This document shows positions 61,392 through 64,000 of a DNA stretch of 64,000 nt, one piece after another. The translations under genes and the position numbers were made by a program. Positions within the stretch are counted from its first letter, which is position 1, and the number at the start of each line of letters is the position of its first letter. The stretch is from Neorhizobium galegae bv. orientalis str. HAMBI 540 (GTDB lineage: Bacteria > Pseudomonadota > Alphaproteobacteria > Rhizobiales > Rhizobiaceae), in the NCBI RefSeq assembly GCF_000731315.1, contig NZ_HG938354.1, positions 1,743,066 to 1,807,065 of the forward strand. Reading direction: 5' to 3'. Under the pieces are notes generated by a model. It did not search any database. It saw nothing but the letters and a program-made list of their open reading frames with translations, and was not told the origin of the DNA.

Positions 61392-62149
61392 TCGACCTTT
61401 CCAACATCGAAAAGCGGTTCGGCGACGCGGTCATCCTGAAGGACATCAGCCTCGGCATTCCCGAGGGAAGTGTCACCGCGCTCATCGGTCCCTCGGGCGG
61501 TGGCAAGAGCACGCTGCTGCGCTGCATCAACCTCCTGGAGATCCCGACAGCCGGCTCCGTCCGCATCGGCGATGAAAAGATCGACTTCGAGCCCGGCATG
61601 AAGATCGGCTGGAAGTCGATCCAGAAAATCCGCCGCCAGACCGGTATGGTCTTCCAGAACTTCCAGCTCTTTCCGCATCGCACGGCGATCGAGAACGTCA
61701 TGGAAGGACTGACGACGGTTCTCAGGTGGCCGCGCGAAAAAGCCCATAACCGCGCCACCGAACTGCTCACCAAGGTGGGAATGGCACATAAGACCGAGGC
61801 CTGGCCCTCCGAGCTTTCCGGTGGGCAACAGCAAAGGGTGGCGATCGCCCGGGCGCTTGCGCCTTCGCCCAAGGTTCTTCTCTGTGACGAACCGACCTCG
61901 GCCCTCGATCCTGAACTCTCCGCCGAGGTCATCGACGTGCTCGGCCGGCTTGCTGCCGAAGGAACGACGATGGTGATGGCGACGCACGACTTGCGCCTTG
62001 CCTCGCGGATTGCCAACCACGTCGTTTTCCTCGAGAGCGGAAAAGTGGTCGAGTCTGGCAGAGCGGAGGCGATCTTTGGTGATCCGAGGCAGGAACGCAC
62101 CAAGAGCTTCATCTCATCGATCAACGCGGCGCAGACCGCCCATATCTGA
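61388..62149 (+). CDS. Amino-acid ABC importer ATPase, cystine type (TcyN/YecC-like)
   Basis: This is a 253-residue subunit of polar-amino-acid importer length with Walker A GPSGGGKST (34-42), GMVFQNFQLFPHRTAIENVMEGL, signature LSGGQQQRVAIARAL, Walker B VLLCDEPTSALDPELS and switch His in MATHDLRLA. It is the last gene of the cystine-type operon and the last confident gene in the window. Confidence 0.92.
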   Translation: MIDLSNIEKRFGDAVILKDISLGIPEGSVTALIGPSGGGKSTLLRCINLLEIPTAGSVRIGDEKIDFEPGMKIGWKSIQKIRRQTGMVFQNFQLFPHRTAIENVMEGLTTVLRWPREKAHNRATELLTKVGMAHKTEAWPSELSGGQQQRVAIARALAPSPKVLLCDEPTSALDPELSAEVIDVLGRLAAEGTTMVMATHDLRLASRIANHVVFLESGKVVESGRAEAIFGDPRQERTKSFISSINAAQTAHI

Positions 62150-63683
62150 GCGCTGTTCCTGAGCGAACGTCCGGCTGACGCAGCACCGGAGAAACTCCCA
62201 AGATCGATCCGCTCCGCGGCCGGTCAACGATGGATTATCTCATAATTTCAATAGTGCTTGCCATCGATGGCAACGCATGGATCACCGGTGCTGAACGCTT
62301 GAGCGGTACCCTGGATCAGACGGCCTAAACTCGGTTTTAAAAGAGAACCTCGCCCAAGCTCAAATCGGAAGTGCGGTTTTCGGCGATATTGTCAACCAAA
62401 CCGCACGGACTGTCGGCGGCAAATTTCGGCTATTTACAAGAAAAACTGGCCTTATGCCGAAAATCGGCATTTGTCCGTCTCTACCCGGAGATTCGGGATT
62501 CGTCGACATATCCATCCGACATTTCATTACCTCTAGATATCACGGGAGGTGAAGTCAAAACTCGCGACGGGTCGATAAATTTGCCATTCCAACCACCTTC
62601 CAGCCACCCTCTCCTGCCTTCGACCACGTGACTGGAATTGAACCCGAGGCCGGAAACATGCGGCAAAGTACATCCGACGATCACGGAGCGAACACTTGCC
62701 CCAGTGATGTCGAGGCAAGCCGCTTCCCAACTCAGCCCCCTTTTGAAGCGCAGACGGATCCTGGGAGTTGGGAGATCGATCAACGGATTGCCCGTCCGCA
62801 CCTTCGACAACCGGAAACCACACGGCGAGGCAAGCGAGGAGTCGCGCGGTATCGCGCGACCTAACATCGGGCTTCCCTGTCGCTGCGGAGCAGAGCCCTT
62901 CCGCAGCAACAGCAAGAGAAGAAAGGAGGGTTTTAATAAGGCCCGGATCAGGACAATACACAGCCTAGCCAGACTGAGTGATCGAGCGAATATTTATGCA
63001 CCGATGACCAAAATGGCTCTCGGTAGATCTCCAATTGGAGCCACCTGTCCGCGAAAGCGGGATGCGACCCCTCATCCGGCTCGCCGTTATGCGCGACGGT
63101 AGAAGCCATTCACCCAGGCGCGACAGCAACGGCCATACCCGCAACGACCTCATCTCGCGTATGTCATGGAAGTATCTGCTGCGAGTGGCGGCTCTCTATC
63201 TCGGTATCGTATCATCGAAACCGACGCACTTATGAGGACCTTTTTTCGCCGGCATGGCTGCCGATCGGGGAACGGAAGCTGCGTTGCGACGAACCATACG
63301 TCCAGTAAGCGCTCATCGATTGGTAGCGAACAGGTAATGACTGCGGGCTCGGATGCAGAAAAAGGACTGCCGCTTCACGGCCTCCGTCAGCGGGGCCAGG
63401 TCAGCCGGCGTCACCAATCCGAATTTCGCCAGACGAGAAAACCCAGACATGAAGGAAATCGGCCGCAAGATGGAAGAGCCGTCGGGGACCTTCTTGAGAA
63501 GGCGGAGGGGCAGCGGATGGCTGGATCCGAATCCCGCCCAGCCTTGCCGACCGTGGGCTCATACGTTGCTCCAGTCGCAGCACTCACTCTCGTGGCCAAC
63601 CAGCAGCCAAACGCGACAGAGTACCGTTGCGTGAAAAGGCCTCCTCTTCCAAAGATCGCGTGGTTCGATTTGCCGGAGGCGTC

Positions 63684-63703
63684 GCAGTTGTCCGCGGACT
63701 ACC
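63684..63703. repeat. Imperfect palindrome related to the 63.78-kb palindrome
   Basis: GCAGTTGTCCGCGGACTACC shares GTCCGCGGACTAC with the perfect palindrome whose centre is 90 bp downstream. Two related dyads at this spacing could be paired binding sites or remnants of a duplicated element. Confidence 0.5.
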
Positions 63704-63774
63704 ATCACTCCGGAAACATCCTCTCACGATGGCGCCCCGCTGCTCGGCATGCGATCGGACGCAAACCTCCAAGG

Positions 63775-63796
63775 GCAGTAGTCCGCGGACTACTGC
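63775..63796. repeat. Perfect 22-bp palindrome
   Basis: Each half is GCAGTAGTCCG, joined directly to its mirror with no spacer. No T tract follows and no gene flanks it closely, so it looks more like a protein-binding or recombination site than a terminator. Confidence 0.65.
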
Positions 63797-63944
63797 ATTT
63801 GACGAGTCGATGTGAAATGCCAAAATCGCCCGGCGTCCGAAGGGACGTATAAGCGCGCGTGAATGCCAATTTGGCCGGCGAAGCAGCGTAAAATGACAGT
63901 CTGGTTAAGCATTTGTAAATCGGCAACGAATCGGCGCATAATAC

Positions 63945-63985
63945 AACTGCGCAGTTAGAGCGCTTTCGATAAAAATTGCGCAGTT
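63945..63985 (+). promoter_or_regulatory. Paired operator-like palindromes at the right edge
   Basis: AACTGCGCAGTT (63945-63956, perfect) and AATTGCGCAGTT (63974-63985, one mismatch) lie 29 bp apart, close behind a -10-like CATAATAC. This is the layout of a repressed promoter reading rightward to a gene outside the window. Confidence 0.5.
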
Positions 63986-64000
63986 ATTCGGGAAACGCAC

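Larger units (their letters stand above)
62150..64000. other. Gene-poor 1.85-kb region
   Basis: I find no gene I can support here. Open frames of 60-230 codons exist on both strands (for example 63166-63852 plus and 62481-62915 minus), but they overlap one another. They lack ribosome sites and recognisable domains, and are rich in Arg, Ser and Pro as expected of random high-GC frames. Base composition shifts repeatedly, as in eroded DNA. Notable items are the palindromes listed separately and CTCCAATTGGAG near 63029. The right end looks like a promoter for a gene beyond the window. Confidence 0.5.

Noticed and set aside
62620..62700. tRNA-like stretch (TGGAATTGAACCCGAGGCC resembles a T-arm complement)
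   Set aside because: The T stem has a mismatch and no acceptor stem, anticodon arm or CCA end could be assembled around it.
63166..63852. 228-codon plus-strand open frame near the right end
   Set aside because: It has Arg/Ser/Pro-rich composition, no ribosome site and no domain, and it overlaps other equally long frames on both strands; it also runs through the palindromes.

Overview
The window looks like part of an alphaproteobacterial replicon from the Rhizobiales, probably Rhizobiaceae and possibly a megaplasmid or chromid. The reasons are the high G+C, the density of ABC importers each next to its own regulator (AraC, LacI, LysR, TetR, IclR, GntR), and the nutrients implied: alpha-galactosides, phosphodiesters, methylated ammonium compounds, pectin fragments, polyamine-like compounds and cystine. 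No rRNA, tRNA, CRISPR array or intact insertion sequence was found. The species call is inference.

Layout. 0-2.4 kb: a family 4 alpha-galactosidase cut by the left edge, divergent from an AraC regulator. 2.5-7.7 kb: a metallophosphoesterase with a Ugp-like importer, preceded by two Pho-box-like sites and closed by a strong terminator; a convergent LacI regulator follows. 9.0-19.7 kb: a betaine region with a LysR regulator, Rieske demethylase and reductase (GbcAB-like), a DddQ-like cupin, a DgcA/StcD-like flavoprotein, a TetR regulator with an inverted pair of operator-like sites, a ProC-like reductase and a ProXWV-like importer. 19.7-31.6 kb: an AraC regulator, then a pectin-type locus with a KduD/gluconate-5-dehydrogenase-like SDR, an IclR regulator, a GH105 unsaturated-uronyl hydrolase, a sugar importer and three consecutive Gfo/Idh/MocA oxidoreductases. 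31.6-39.6 kb: a two-gene signalling operon whose first gene encodes a giant cytosolic histidine kinase with eleven tandem 92-residue HAMP units.

39.9-51.3 kb is the most interesting region. It holds a DUF1537 four-carbon-acid kinase, a GntR regulator, an iron-type alcohol dehydrogenase, a PdxA homologue, a cytosolic sialidase-fold enzyme, a peptide-class importer with a fused double ATPase, and a NanA/DapA-type aldolase. Together these can be read as a complete route for the rhamnogalacturonan-II sugar Dha (3-deoxy-D-lyxo-2-heptulosaric acid). The steps would be import, release by the sialidase-like enzyme, aldol cleavage to pyruvate plus a four-carbon aldehyde acid, reduction to D-threonate, phosphorylation, and PdxA oxidation/decarboxylation to dihydroxyacetone phosphate. 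This is inference, but the stereochemistry agrees with the known D-threonate kinase/PdxA2 pathway.

51.4-59.5 kb is one long minus-strand operon: IclR, two proteins I do not recognise (569 and 240 aa), an M19 dipeptidase homologue missing several metal ligands, and a Pot-type importer. 59.9-62.1 kb is a cystine-type amino-acid importer. 62.15-64 kb has no convincing gene, but carries a long perfect palindrome and, at the right edge, a pair of operator-like palindromes.
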